Positions 46,640 to 57,925 of a DNA stretch of 64,000 nucleotides are shown in pieces. The notes under the pieces are model-generated. The model did not search any database, was not told the DNA's origin, and saw only the letters and a program-made list of their open reading frames with translations. The stretch is from Homarus americanus (lineage: Eukaryota; Arthropoda; Malacostraca; Decapoda; Nephropidae). The stretch spans positions 3,379,742 through 3,443,741 of the forward strand of contig NW_024724368.1 of NCBI RefSeq assembly GCF_018991925.1. Reading direction: 5' to 3'. The position numbers were made by a program, and so were the translations under genes. Position 1 is the first letter of the stretch, and the number at the start of each line of letters is the position of its first letter.

Positions 46640-47583
46640 GTTCAAGTTACTGTCAATATTTATGTCTTCTAAGTTGTCTATATTACAGAAGGTGTTGGTT
46701 GAGTCTCGGGTACTCAAATTCGCCTGCCACACGCATTCAGACCATGCCACTGACACGCACCCACGCTGAGATACGCACACACACACTAACATAGGCATCA
46801 TTAAGCATGAAGGTATCTGGAGATTTCCTTCTTCAAAACCACATTCAATATTCACTGGATAACTGTATATAGGAATGAGTTAATGAATGTGTGTTGACGG
46901 AGATAAATAATTAGAAGGCAGAGATGATGATTGAGAAGTGGATGGAGAGGAGAGGGTGTGATGGGGTTTAAGTGGTGAAAGGGTTAGATAGGTAGGTAGA
47001 TGCTTATTCAGTGAAATTGTCACACAAGTTTTCATTGCTTCGCCATATACACCAGGCAGTGCTGGGTATACGTATAATGAACAGCTATGGTAAAAAAGAA
47101 TTCGGCAGGCAGAGGTAGGTGGAGAATTGCAACGTAACAGAGAGATGGCGATTAAACGTCTGCGATTTTTCACACCACAAATTTACTGTTTTTAGTTGAA
47201 TTAGAAGACAGGCGCTTACACCCCCTCTCTACCGAAGTCTTTGTGTCCATAACTGTACATAGATAAATAGACAGTGCTCGTATACAATGCAAACTTGGAA
47301 ACAAAATTTCGCTCCCTCCCAAAATGAAGTAGTGACCCCAAATGAGATGCAAACCAGACGGTCGCGGCAGCAGGGTAAGTCATTTCAGAGACTCATTCCT
47401 GTGACTCACACGGGGGCAAACTTTTGCTCGCGACTAATGGTAAATCAGAATGGGTTGAACAATAAAATAAGATAATAGTTATGTAAGGAACCAGCGACTT
47501 GATGTAGACGTGAGGGATGGAGGAGAGGAATATGTGTTAGACTAATAAAGGTAAAGAAGATTTAGGTAAAGTGGAAGTAGAAA

Positions 47584-47587
<4 letters not shown>
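46640..47587. other. Intergenic, no supported gene
   Basis: Unique sequence. A short plus-strand frame from 47287 (MQTWKQNFAPSQ) ends at a good donor context GCAGCAGG|GTAAGT at about 47374. A single donor is not enough to call an exon. Confidence 0.3.

Positions 47588-47632
<45 letters not shown>
47588..47632. repeat. (GA)n followed by poly-G
   Basis: A GA run spans 47588-47621, then 11 G. Confidence 0.95.
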
Positions 47633-47639
47633 AAGACTG

Positions 47640-50600
47640 GTGTCGATGTGATGAGGGATCTGAAGTACACGTAGTTGAAGGCGAGGGCAGAGTTGAAAGT
47701 GTTTTGCCCTGTTCCCCTCTCTCCCCTCGAGGATGTTTACCCTGTGTAGTGCGCTGAAGAAGGGAAAGTACCAGGCAAGAAATTAAACTGCTCACCATCT
47801 CTCTCTCTTAATCCACCGTTATGACAGCCAGCCAGCGTTGTTCTCTCTACCTGCCTTTAGTGATATTATGTCTACGTTCCCTATAGCTCTCATGCTTATA
47901 GTTAAATATATTGTATTCCAGTGAACTCTTTTTTTCCACTCATCATTAAGATCTTTATAATAATATCATCTTCCCTTTTCGTCGTCTAGTACAGTTATAC
48001 TATCTTGTTTTATAAGTGAAGCGCAAAATTCGGTATTAAGTTCACACTGATATGCTTCATCACGTTTGCAGTTATATAATGATTAATAAATATTCATCCT
48101 ATTTGTGGAGTGCTTTCCCAGCCAATCATCTCGAACTACAATTCAATGTAGCACAGCCAGTCGATAACAAGCACATTAGGTATTCATTTCCCCGGCGTAG
48201 AACAGCTGCAAATGTATCAGGCGAGCCTCTCACACCGGTGTTTTCTCCGAGTAGTCAAGCGAGCGTCTGACGCCAGCCATCCCTCCAACCACCCTCACCA
48301 TAAACAAATAGGTAAACAAGCAGAGCGGAAGAGGCTAATAAATACCTTAGCATTAAAAACAAATGATGATGACCTACTTGACCTCTACCTGATCCATGAG
48401 AGAGTCTGAGTCACGGGTGAAGGAAATTAGCAGATGGGAATCTTGACGTAAATAATGAAAAGGGTTCTTACCATCAGAATACCACGGAGACAAGGAACCA
48501 TTGTTTTCTGGTCATATTTCTTGCACATTACTTTTCTTTATATTAGTTTTATATCGTTATCATTTTTTTCTCGTCTTTTCATTCCTTTCTTCTCGGACTT
48601 TCTTTGTGGTTACTGCCTGTCTGGCTGTGCACCTTCGTCCAGACACACTTAACAAAACTTCCTTGAATTTGGCCCAGCATCTCATACTGCAATGCCCCTC
48701 ACACTGTCGCTGACCAATTCCACTTTTCTCAATTAAGCATAAAATACTTCCTTTACTTTCTGTTCCTTCAATTAACACTCTCCTTCTTGAAACATACACC
48801 TTCCTTTTCCTGTACACACAATTTATAACAAGTTTCCGATCATCTGATATGTAGTCAATCTGTGTTATTCCACAGAAACATAATAGTGACACGTCTACTG
48901 TATACTTAGTGGTCTCGGTAGGTCCTGTGCTTAAGGTCAATATTTACTCCTTCGCTGTTGTAGTTTACACGAAGGACTCAAGAGTTAACCCACATATATA
49001 ATGTTTATGTGCGAGGGAATGGTGGCGCCAGGGTGGAGTCAGCCCACATTCTCAAAGGTTAGTATTGGTAGGGTAAATTTCACTCAATTGTGGAGACGTG
49101 AGAACACACGTAACCGAACTGCCTTAAGCTACGGTATAAAGACGGTAAGTAAAAATATATCCTGACATTAAAACAGTAAAGTAATTATACGCGAATATTT
49201 GAGAAACCAAACGGAGACTCCCGCCCAACCCGGCACACCCTAGCTAATTATTTACGCATTTACTGGGTAATAAAAATAATTAGCGTGACAAGAAGTTGCC
49301 CACCGTCTAAATTTATGCGTCTGTTTTCCCATCAAGCCAACACGACGTGGCTGGTCTCATATACACACAGTCAGATGAAACACTAAATTTCAGCCTCACA
49401 CCAGCAAACTTCAGTGAGTAAATATAAATATACGAATTAAAGACGCCGATGTATTAATGACTGGGAGTTGACAGTACTGTATAAAGAGAACAGACCTACC
49501 AACTGTACATCCACAGTGACTGGATGTACCGCGCTACGCATCACTCCTGGTGACCCTAAGAGAAATCTCTTGCTATTTCCGTCTCGCGAAGAGTGAGACG
49601 ACGGGGCCTGGGTGGGCAGACGGGACCAGAGCCATGTCCGGCCGTGACCAACACCACTCCTGTGTAACTCTCCCGTACTAGTGTTATTGTAATATATTCC
49701 TATGACTTCAATAAGCTAAGTAAGCTCGATTTTTACGAGCTTATATTTATCTGTCACTCGGAATTGAGACTGACTGGAATGCTAAACATTGATGTGTTTG
49801 AAGAGCTGAATGCCAAAGCTGTAACTAAACGTTAATTGTAATACTGAATACTAAATAGCAGTTTATGACACAAGATGTCAACCGAAAATTTGTATGAAAA
49901 ATTGGACTTACGTTCGCATGAGTATTACAATGACAAAGCACTGCTGTCTGAAGAATTAGGCCCAGTGTTGTGACAAAATCAACTCTAATTTTCAGCAATT
50001 TGCTTTTAGCTGTACATTAACAAGGCAATGGATGGCAAAGCAAATATGTACTTAATATTGACTTGGCTTTTTTTGTATTACAGTATTAAAATTTGTACAA
50101 CGTTCTCCCTGAGTTGCCTTATACAAGAGATCACCGAAGATGACATTAAAATAAACAAAAGGATTAAAGTGTCCTCATTACTCTGTCGATCTCATTACTC
50201 GGTGCTCATAGGTTGATCTGGTTACCTCTGGCCTTTACTATTTTGTTGTAGATTTGGAAACGCGAGACTTATAAACCTGTCAAGACGGCGAAATTGAGGA
50301 AGCCATGTATACGTATACTCTCGCACTCTGGCTTAGAAAGACTCCTTCAACTCCATCCCTTACCCACTCTCGCCACTCATCACCGATTCAACAAGAATTT
50401 CCTGTTGTCGGCATCAGGACAAACTTGCCTTTTACGAAACTTTGCAATTTGTGTTTGAGGAATAAATTTCAGTTAATTAAGTTGGCAGCAGCAGCAATGA
50501 GGCGCGGGTGTACCGACTTTGATGGCGCGGGAAACATGGGGTAGCGCTTAATGGGTCTTGGGAGTGGGGATCTCTTCACCGGTTACCAATCTCACCGAGT

Positions 50601-52950
50601 GATAATTTTTATCAGTGGACCTTTGATGGTCTCAATGTGACTTAATTCATCCAAACGGAAGTTGGTAATCTGGAGCAGAATAGCAGATGGCTAACACCAG
50701 AACCCGTTGTTCGATTTCGTTCATTTTTTCTAGTAATAAAAACGATGCACCAATGGACAGAACCTAATACAACATATTGATATTGACCTAACCAACCAAA
50801 CCTTACTTAACTTCGTAGCCGGGGGCGGACCCCCGCCATATTAAACAGAAAGTACTTACTTTGGTATCTGGTACCAATAAAAGCAGCTTTCTTAAAGCAC
50901 CGCGGTGTAACTTCACGATTTTTGTGGACGTGAGAGTAAGCTAGGACCGTGTGTAAACAAAGGGCAGACGACATGCGCCATCATGGCAGATTTTAGGCTT
51001 TTTTTTTTTAATAATTGCCCCTTTTCACGAACAAAACACGAATAGACATCATTTGTCACCTGATCAGTTTTTCACCGTGTTTTACCCCGCAATATCCCTC
51101 ATCCTTGATACCATGCCCATTACAAGTGATTTATGATCGTAGATATAGAACTAAAAAAAAAAGTACTTATAATTAAAATTAAAAGTTGTATCGTTTTTAT
51201 TATTCACTATCATCCAAAGAACACGTGAAAAAAGCGAAATCGACAAATCCTGGTGTTAGACATCTGCTCTAGTACTGTACAGTAATACCCGCAAATTATT
51301 TTTTCAGCGTGTATATAATTATCTGATAACGAGTACGCAAAATTAGTATGATAAAAATAATAGAAAACTTTTATACTGGAAGCTCCTCGCTCATATTTAC
51401 TGGTTAACACAGTTCGAATGACATACGTACTTCAAAGTACATCGGTGACGTAACACTTAATTCATTAATACAGATAATACAGTGTCTTTCCTGGAATGCA
51501 CAGTAATATTGACGGTGAAATCAAATGCAGGAAAAAGACGAAGTTCCACCCTTTTTTTGCTTCACATTCGCTCCTCGACCACCAAGAAATATGCTAATTA
51601 AAGGGGATTTGAAGTCGTGTCTCTATCTAAGTGACGTTCGTGTCTGTATACGCTCTTCATTCTCACCCCATCACTCGTATCACTGTCCCTGTTGCACGTT
51701 GTGGCCCTTTAAGTATCCTTTCCTGTAAGATTAAGTATTTCGTAGTCTGTTACTTTAGCTGTGCCCTATATCCTGTTATTGTTAATGTTCCTTGATCTAA
51801 AGTTCCTTATAATGTGTGTGACTTTCCTCTGGTCTAATGTCTTGTGAAATCTGAACCATAATAAAGAAAAGATAGTACAGTGAGTACTGTAGCTTCTTCT
51901 TGCGAACAAAAAGTGGAATTCACCCCCTCCCATTGCATGAATACTCTTAATAAATGTCATTAAACATTTATAAAAGTTAAGGGAAAATTCTATTTGTCTC
52001 TTCCCCCCTGCCCCCTCCCCGTGGGCGTGTTTCCCATGAGCTTCGGGCCTGGAGCAACCCTACAAAGTTGGTTGGTTTTCAAAAGCTCGGGCCAAGTGAA
52101 ATTTCCAGAGGCAGATTTTTGTGAAAACAAAATTAATGGGGCATTTGCCCCCGACCCAAGATATTGACCGGCCCAAGAATATTGAGTGAATAATTTGTTT
52201 TTTATTCACTTTCTTTTTTACAAACGAAAATAGTTGCCGGACATAGAGTGAGGCCATTGGTATCCCCCTAGAAAATGAGATGGTCTTCTTTCCACAATCC
52301 TTGATCACAATATGTGCACATTACAAAATTTTAAGTGAACGGTTTGTTCCTTAATGTTCCCACAACAGACACTTGTGGTAAGCCAGTATACAGTACTTTT
52401 GACAATTCCTCTGGCAGCTTGGCCTGGCTGGTCAACTCAGGGAAGACCGTCATGATGTTGAAATCACAGAGGAACTGTGTATACCTGGTGATAGGTCATG
52501 ATAAGTCACAACCACTTGTCATCAAAACTGACTTTGAATTATTTTAGTTAGTTAAATTAGCAATTACCAGAAATACTTCACAGATTATAAGTTCGTTTTT
52601 TTTTCGATAACTACCCTGTAGTATAGTATTTTGTTAACAACACAATTTGTCTAGTACAATACAAAACACAATTATAAACACTATGTAATATTTGTTATTA
52701 TTCATAAATGAAAATACTGTAAGAGCAAAACAATATAGTGGAAACCTCTGAGCTCGGTACCGTAGCGTGGTTCAAATATCTGCTACAGTGAATTCATGTA
52801 CGTACCTCTATACCAAGCATGTCACTTACAAAACCAAGTTGTGGTAGAAATGTGAGAGAAGATCCAGTGGTTGCTGAATGTAGGATAAAATGGCACAGTT
52901 AAATATCTACAACATCGATAATTTTGCTGAGGAGTCTTAGTCTTGGTTTG
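47640..52950. other. Intergenic, simple-repeat-poor
   Basis: About 5.3 kb of AT-rich unique DNA. Observations are limited to a donor-like CCAAA|GTAAGTACTT on the minus strand near 50855 in a CpG-containing patch (50820-51000), a short CCTAA-like patch near 50788-50812, and a poly-T at about 51000. No gene is supported. Confidence 0.35.
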
Positions 52951-52952
52951 AA

Positions 52953-53212
52953 ATGCAGACACAGCATCAACATTCCCAGAAAAACACTGCATCTGATGCA
53001 ATCTTGTCCTTGATGGCTCTTCTAAAGCAGTGTGATATGTTTCCTGCTATTCGAGAAGTCCTACTGATCTCTTTGACAGTTCCAGCCTCCACTTGTGAAG
53101 GCCGAGACGTGTCAAGACATGGCTTCGATCAACACTGTCAAGTGAGTGCTTGTCTGGGCTGTGCCTGTTCAGTGTGCATCAACAGGTGTTAAATAGAGTC
53201 TTCACTGAATAG
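52953..53212 (+). pseudogene. hAT transposase relic (C-terminal dimerisation domain), frameshifted
   Basis: Two frames together give a recognisable hAT C-terminal (hAT_C) segment of the zinc-finger-MYM/P52rIPK-like kind. Frame one contains DAILSLMALLKQCD and then MFPAIREVLLISLTVPASTC, matching the family pattern F-P-x-I-x-x-L-L-x-I-x-L-T-x-P-x-S/T-T. After about 53107 the reading frame moves by two. The continuation from 53108 reads RVKTWLRSTLSSECLSGLCL, then FSVHQQVLNRVFTE and a stop at 53210-53212. The family's A-E-R-x-F-S block between these halves is missing. The upstream catalytic part and the BED finger were not found. This is a decayed fragment with no expected activity. Confidence 0.7.
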
Positions 53213-53890
53213 TCAAGATATGGAGTCACAAAGATAAGATGAAGATTATAATACTTGTACTGTATATCCTGATTTGTGGTAGCACTAAATAGACGCAATA
53301 CCTTGGGATCAACATTTTAGTGATTGAACTTAAGATGACAGACTGTTAACTTGTGCTGTTATTACTGCACTTCAACAACTAAGGTCTTAAGAACAAAACA
53401 ATGCTAATAATTACACTAATCCACCAAAAATTAAAACATCATGAGAGATAGAACTACAGTATCTGGAGTGTGGGTAATTAGTCAACAAAAGTACCAGTAC
53501 AGTGACTCTCATAGGGCCAGCTGTTGGTTAGTCAAGATATTCCTGGATCTGTGCTTAAATAAAGGGTCCAAGAATCATAAGTACAAAATTAAAGGTGTGA
53601 CACAGCAGAAACCAGATAAGTATGACATGTTGATGGAACAAGCTCGTGTAAAGATTCACCGTGTGAACTATCATAATTTTGTACTATGCATTCTAAGATC
53701 TTGACCTTTCACTAAAAGTATTAGGATTTGTTTGACAGGTCCAGTTGTCTGATATAAGCTGCATTCCAAAATATTGAGGTAAAAAATTGCAAGGATTTAC
53801 CAGAAGCAAGTACAGTACAGTATTACAATAGTGTACCTCATCCAATCTGAGGGATACAGTATGCCCTCCAATATATTTCTAATAAATATA
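53213..53890. other. Intergenic, unclassified
   Basis: Contains an 87-codon plus-strand open frame at 53441-53704 with no recognisable family, possibly further transposon debris. No other feature. Confidence 0.3.
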
Positions 53891-53896
53891 CCTGTA

Positions 53897-54195
53897 CAGG
53901 GGGTCCCTGGGTTACGAACGGGTCCGTTCCTGAGGAAGTTTTTAAGTCAGATTTGTACACAAGTCGAAATACATACTAGTATGTGCATACCGTTCTTGCA
54001 GAACAATGTTTAAAATCCCACTATATCATGACCTAAGTCCTTATGTACATCTAAAATCACTTGAGCCAAAAGAAGAAATAAAATGACAAAATACAGTAAA
54101 TAAAAGTAACAAATAAATCTGGTAAATAAAATACTGTAAATTTCAAATTTAACCCATTTCGTATCGGCAGGTGTTCATAATTTTGGGACCCCGTG
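53897..54195. mobile_element. MITE, 299 bp, Tigger/pogo-like ends
   Basis: The left end CAGGGGGTCCCTGGGTTACG follows a TA at 53895-53896. The right end, read in reverse, is CACGGGGTCCCAAAATTATG. Over the first 23 bases 17 match, including GGGGTCCC and TTA[C/T]GAAC. There is no coding capacity. The TA start and CAGGGG-type terminus suggest a non-autonomous Tc1/mariner-superfamily element (pogo/Tigger type). The right flank reads TT rather than TA, so the target duplication has decayed or the end is off by a base or two. Confidence 0.6.
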
Positions 54196-54199
54196 TTAA

Positions 54200-56150
54200 T
54201 ATATGCATTATTAAGCCATATTATTACTTTGTGGGAGGGAGGTGGACCCATTGGTGACAGGCCACTTGGGTCTTGCTGTGCACCAAATCTAAAATGGCAG
54301 CCATAAGGCATCTCCGGCATAGGTGGGATTGCCTTGTGTTGGATTGAAGTCACAAGTAATTTTGCTGTGAAATTACATAAGGATCAATGACAGGTGTATT
54401 GCATACATAAGAAATCATGATCATTGTACAGATATGTAGTTGGATATGGCAAAAACAAGCAATTAACTCCTAAGTGGACAGCCCAGAAGTTTTTAATTAG
54501 TACTGAATTTAATGGTATTACAGAGCGACCATTGGAGGCTTGTGGGAATAAGGTACAGTAGTGACAACAATGCTGAAATACTCTCATGATGATCTAATAA
54601 TTTACAGACTACAGACCCCAAGAAAGGTTCTCACAGTATTGGATTTTCAAACCAGGTAAGTTCATAACACTCCCGATGGTAAATTATACATGCAAGTGTT
54701 GAATCCTAGCTTGCTTAGTTTTCACAGATTCAAAATAATACCTACAAATTGTTAAGTTATGCCAGCTAGATACTGAAAATATTTAAGCTATCATATTCTG
54801 AATTCGAGTTGCTTTTTCTGCAGTAAAATCGATTAACTAACAGAGCCAAAATTCATCATCGTTGTCAATGTGTTACAGCCATTTCCACGCTTGTGTGCAT
54901 TAACCTCTATTACCAAATGGCAGCTCTCCACTAGAGGTATTCAATAAACAGTATATACATTATTGTACAGTGCTATAAAACAACCTGTTGTTCTTTAATC
55001 AACTTATTTTTCCAGACAGCACAAACCACTTGGCTGCCACACAACTATTAATGCAATAAAGATGGCCGTACAGTCATCACAAAACCTCAAGCATAAATGG
55101 AGGAAGGCAGTAACTGTATGGATACCAGGCGTGTGATAATCGTTACTGTCTGTGGCATAAGATAAATTTTTCCTTCCAATTATCAAACAATCTTGGCAAG
55201 GATCTGAAGAAGTGCAGAGATTCACCAAGTTTTGACTCTTGGCCTTGTGATTCACTAGTCATTAGATTCCACCACTACACCAGTGAATACCTTTCTCAGG
55301 TCAAGTCGTATCTACAGGTGCAGTAAGTGAAAAACTTATTTTAGCAGCAAAAACACTGTTTGGAAGAAAAAATTCTGCCACCATCCTCACACCATTAACG
55401 GATGTACTGTACTATCAAGATAGGCTTCGTGTGCTAAAATCATGTGTCCCTCATTGATGGCCTGTAACTATAAATATTATTATGGTAATTGCTGAAGAGT
55501 ATTAAACACATTAAGTATTTCAAATAAAATAATCTTTAATATAAGGATCAAAATACAAGGAGTTATTCAGTCAAGTAAACCCCAATACAGTACTGTAATG
55601 TATCAGGTTGTATGACAACAAAATACAACTACTGTATTGTATCTTGCCATTCATGTCTCAACTGACATAACTGTACAGGTACTGCACTAATTTTGTAAAC
55701 TGACGAGTGGCTATATGAAAATAACTGCCACTTGTAGGTTCAGAAAAATCTGAAACAAAATACGTTGCTCATTTCAAACCAAATAACAAATACATGAAGT
55801 ATTACTCACTGTAAAATATCAAACAGTAACCTAAATACTTCAATTCATATCCATAGATAAAAAATTCATACTGATTAAACATCATACGGTAAATTTTATA
55901 CTGTACAGTATAACTAATTACAGTATACGTAGTCTTATTCGTTTCAAAATTATTTTCCCCTCATGAATTGAATTCCAATAGCCAATAGTCTTATATTAGC
56001 ATATATTTTCTTTTTATATCTCCACGTTAAGAAAAAATTCTTTTGTACAGTGAAGAATGTAGCTTTAAAAAAAATAAATAAACAAACAAACAAACAAATA
56101 AATTGAACATTAGAAAAACAACCATACAAATTAATATTTCTGGAGAGGGA
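54200..56150. other. Intergenic, downstream of Nup50
   Basis: AT-rich unique DNA with several GTACAGTAC/TACTGTA-type motifs and no simple repeats. An (AAAC/AAAT)n patch lies at 56070-56103. No gene recognised. Confidence 0.4.
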
Positions 56151-56164
56151 AACTTAGGTAGTCT

Positions 56165-56170
56165 TTTATT
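56165..56170 (-). terminator. Candidate Nup50 poly(A) signal
   Basis: AATAAA on the minus strand, 190 bases past the stop codon. It is the nearest canonical hexamer downstream in the gene's direction. The cleavage site would lie near 56145; not proven. Confidence 0.45.
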
Positions 56171-56359
56171 ACTGAATATTGTATTTTTCAGATACTGTTC
56201 CTACAGATCTGAGTACAGTACACAGATGACAGTCGAGACTATAAGCCTATTACAGCCTACCCTTCCAAAAATCTTTCATTACAAGCAGTTTTTCTTATGA
56301 TGAAAAAAGAAGAAAAAATCATTAAACCTCATCATGCCAGTATTTACACAAGCTACAAC

Positions 56360-57904
56360 CTACTTTTTGAGCTCGTTAATCTTTTCTAGTAACTTATCGG
56401 CATCTTCACCAGTCTTGACACGTATTAGCATCTTGACTGGCTCGGTCGATTTAGACTTTCCATCAAGAGGGGGATTGGGTATACAAGCAATGATCACACC
56501 ATTCTTACCTGCTCTGATGGCAGGAATAGAAGCATTAAGAATAATATTGAGCAAGATATTACCTAGATTTGTAAGGGCTCTTATAACTAGCTGAGTCTTA
56601 TCTCCAGCAGGCTTGAGGAACAATGTGCCTATCCCCTTCTCTACATATTCTTCATCTTTCATATAGAATAATTTACACTTCTTTTCATAGAGAGCATCCT
56701 CCTCTTTCACCTCATTTATTTCAACTTTGGGTGGCTCATCATTTGGTTCATCTAATCCTTCACTTCTAACACTGCCTCCAGTAGCTGCAGGAGTACTACT
56801 ACCTTGAAAACTGAAACCGCTGGATGTTGATGAGCTTGTTTCTGAAGGAGTCAGACCACCAAATGAAAATCCCTTACCACTCTTACTAACTGAACCACCA
56901 AATATTGAACTTTCTACCTTTTTGTTACTAGTATCAAATCCCCCGTATGTTAAAGGTTTTGTCTCTAAATCCCCAGCTGTCTTCTCTGTTCCTGCTGTTG
57001 ATGCCCTCGAGCCAAACGTGAAAAGCATTTTATTAGTGTCTGGACTTTTCCCATTAGAGGAGGTACTGGTAGTGGATCCACTGAAAGTAAAATTTTTCGG
57101 TGGAACACTCTCCTTGGTTGTCGGTTGTGAAATTAATGGCTTGTTTTCTTTTCCGCTGGCTTCATCCTTTTTGGAGCTATTTGCTGTTCCTACCTCTGAA
57201 TCACTTTCCCCTCCAGATGCAGGAGGATATTTTCTAGAAAGTTCCTCAAAGTGCTTTTTGTAGTCGTCAAAGACTGGTGACAAATTAACATGTGAATTCT
57301 TATCGAGATGTTGTTTGACCCAAAGAAGTACACCTTCATTTAGGGCCTTCAGGTGGGCCAGAAAAATCTTACTACCACCTTTGCCAGATGAATCAGCAAT
57401 TGTTTTAGTTGGTCCAACACCATTAACTTTACTAGAATCTACTGATATTGGAACAGTACGTGGTAAAATTGGCTGTATGGCTGTTTTGTTATCTTGAAAG
57501 GTGGTTGATTTTTGCTGGCAGAATTGGAATGGCTGTATGGGTGATTTGTTATCTGAGGAATTTATTCCAGACGTTGAAGTCAGAGACTTTGTATCAGAAA
57601 AAGATGAAGAAAAAACTTCTTTAGGTCGTGCTGGTGGCTCATTTGAAGGAATCTTACTTAGAAAACTAAAAGAGGGTTGACTAGATTCTTTGTTTGCACC
57701 AAATCCAGCGAATGAAGGAAATCCTTTAAACACTGAAGATGATGAAGAGTCTTCAACAACACCTCCTCGTCGGCGTGCCTTTTTTATTTGTCGTCCAACC
57801 ATTTGCTCTGATGATGCTTTACGGAAGGTGCCCATCTCTTCCGGTTCTTCTTCCTCAGCCCAATTCTCATGGTTTAATTCTTTTGATGCACCTCGTTTGG
57901 CCAT
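56360..57904 (-). CDS. Nup50: Nuclear pore complex protein Nup50
   Basis: The 514-residue protein is close to the length of vertebrate NUP50. It opens MAKRGASKELNHENW, the conserved N-terminus that binds importin alpha, with a basic KKARRR at 41-46. Residues about 58-380 are Ser/Thr/Gly-rich with scattered FG motifs (GFG at 67-69, FTFG 295-298, FGG 335-337, FSFGG 346-350). A conserved island at 182-222 (HLKALNEGVLLWVKQHL, then PVFDDYKKHF) matches the middle region of NUP50. The C-terminus, about 390-512, is a Ran-binding domain: NDEPPKVEINEVKEEDALY, KCKLFY, KGIGTLFLKP, NLGNILLN, MLIRVKTGEDAD. Nup50 is a mobile nuclear-basket component; it binds importin alpha/beta and RanGTP and promotes cargo release and importin recycling. 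I chose the MAKR start over an upstream in-frame start because that stretch is intronic: an acceptor TTTCTTTCTTACAG lies just before it. No frameshifts are seen. Confidence 0.96.
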   Translation of the reverse strand: MAKRGASKELNHENWAEEEEPEEMGTFRKASSEQMVGRQIKKARRRGGVVEDSSSSSVFKGFPSFAGFGANKESSQPSFSFLSKIPSNEPPARPKEVFSSSFSDTKSLTSTSGINSSDNKSPIQPFQFCQQKSTTFQDNKTAIQPILPRTVPISVDSSKVNGVGPTKTIADSSGKGGSKIFLAHLKALNEGVLLWVKQHLDKNSHVNLSPVFDDYKKHFEELSRKYPPASGGESDSEVGTANSSKKDEASGKENKPLISQPTTKESVPPKNFTFSGSTTSTSSNGKSPDTNKMLFTFGSRASTAGTEKTAGDLETKPLTYGGFDTSNKKVESSIFGGSVSKSGKGFSFGGLTPSETSSSTSSGFSFQGSSTPAATGGSVRSEGLDEPNDEPPKVEINEVKEEDALYEKKCKLFYMKDEEYVEKGIGTLFLKPAGDKTQLVIRALTNLGNILLNIILNASIPAIRAGKNGVIIACIPNPPLDGKSKSTEPVKMLIRVKTGEDADKLLEKINELKK

Positions 57905-57925
57905 GTTTTCCTGTAAGAAAGAAAA
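57905..57925 (-). promoter_or_regulatory. Nup50 5' UTR splice acceptor
   Basis: On the minus strand, TATTTTCTTTCTTACAG is followed by GAAAAC and then the ATG at 57904. It leaves a 6-base UTR piece on the coding exon and implies a 5' UTR exon further right. The donor was not identified. Confidence 0.75.
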
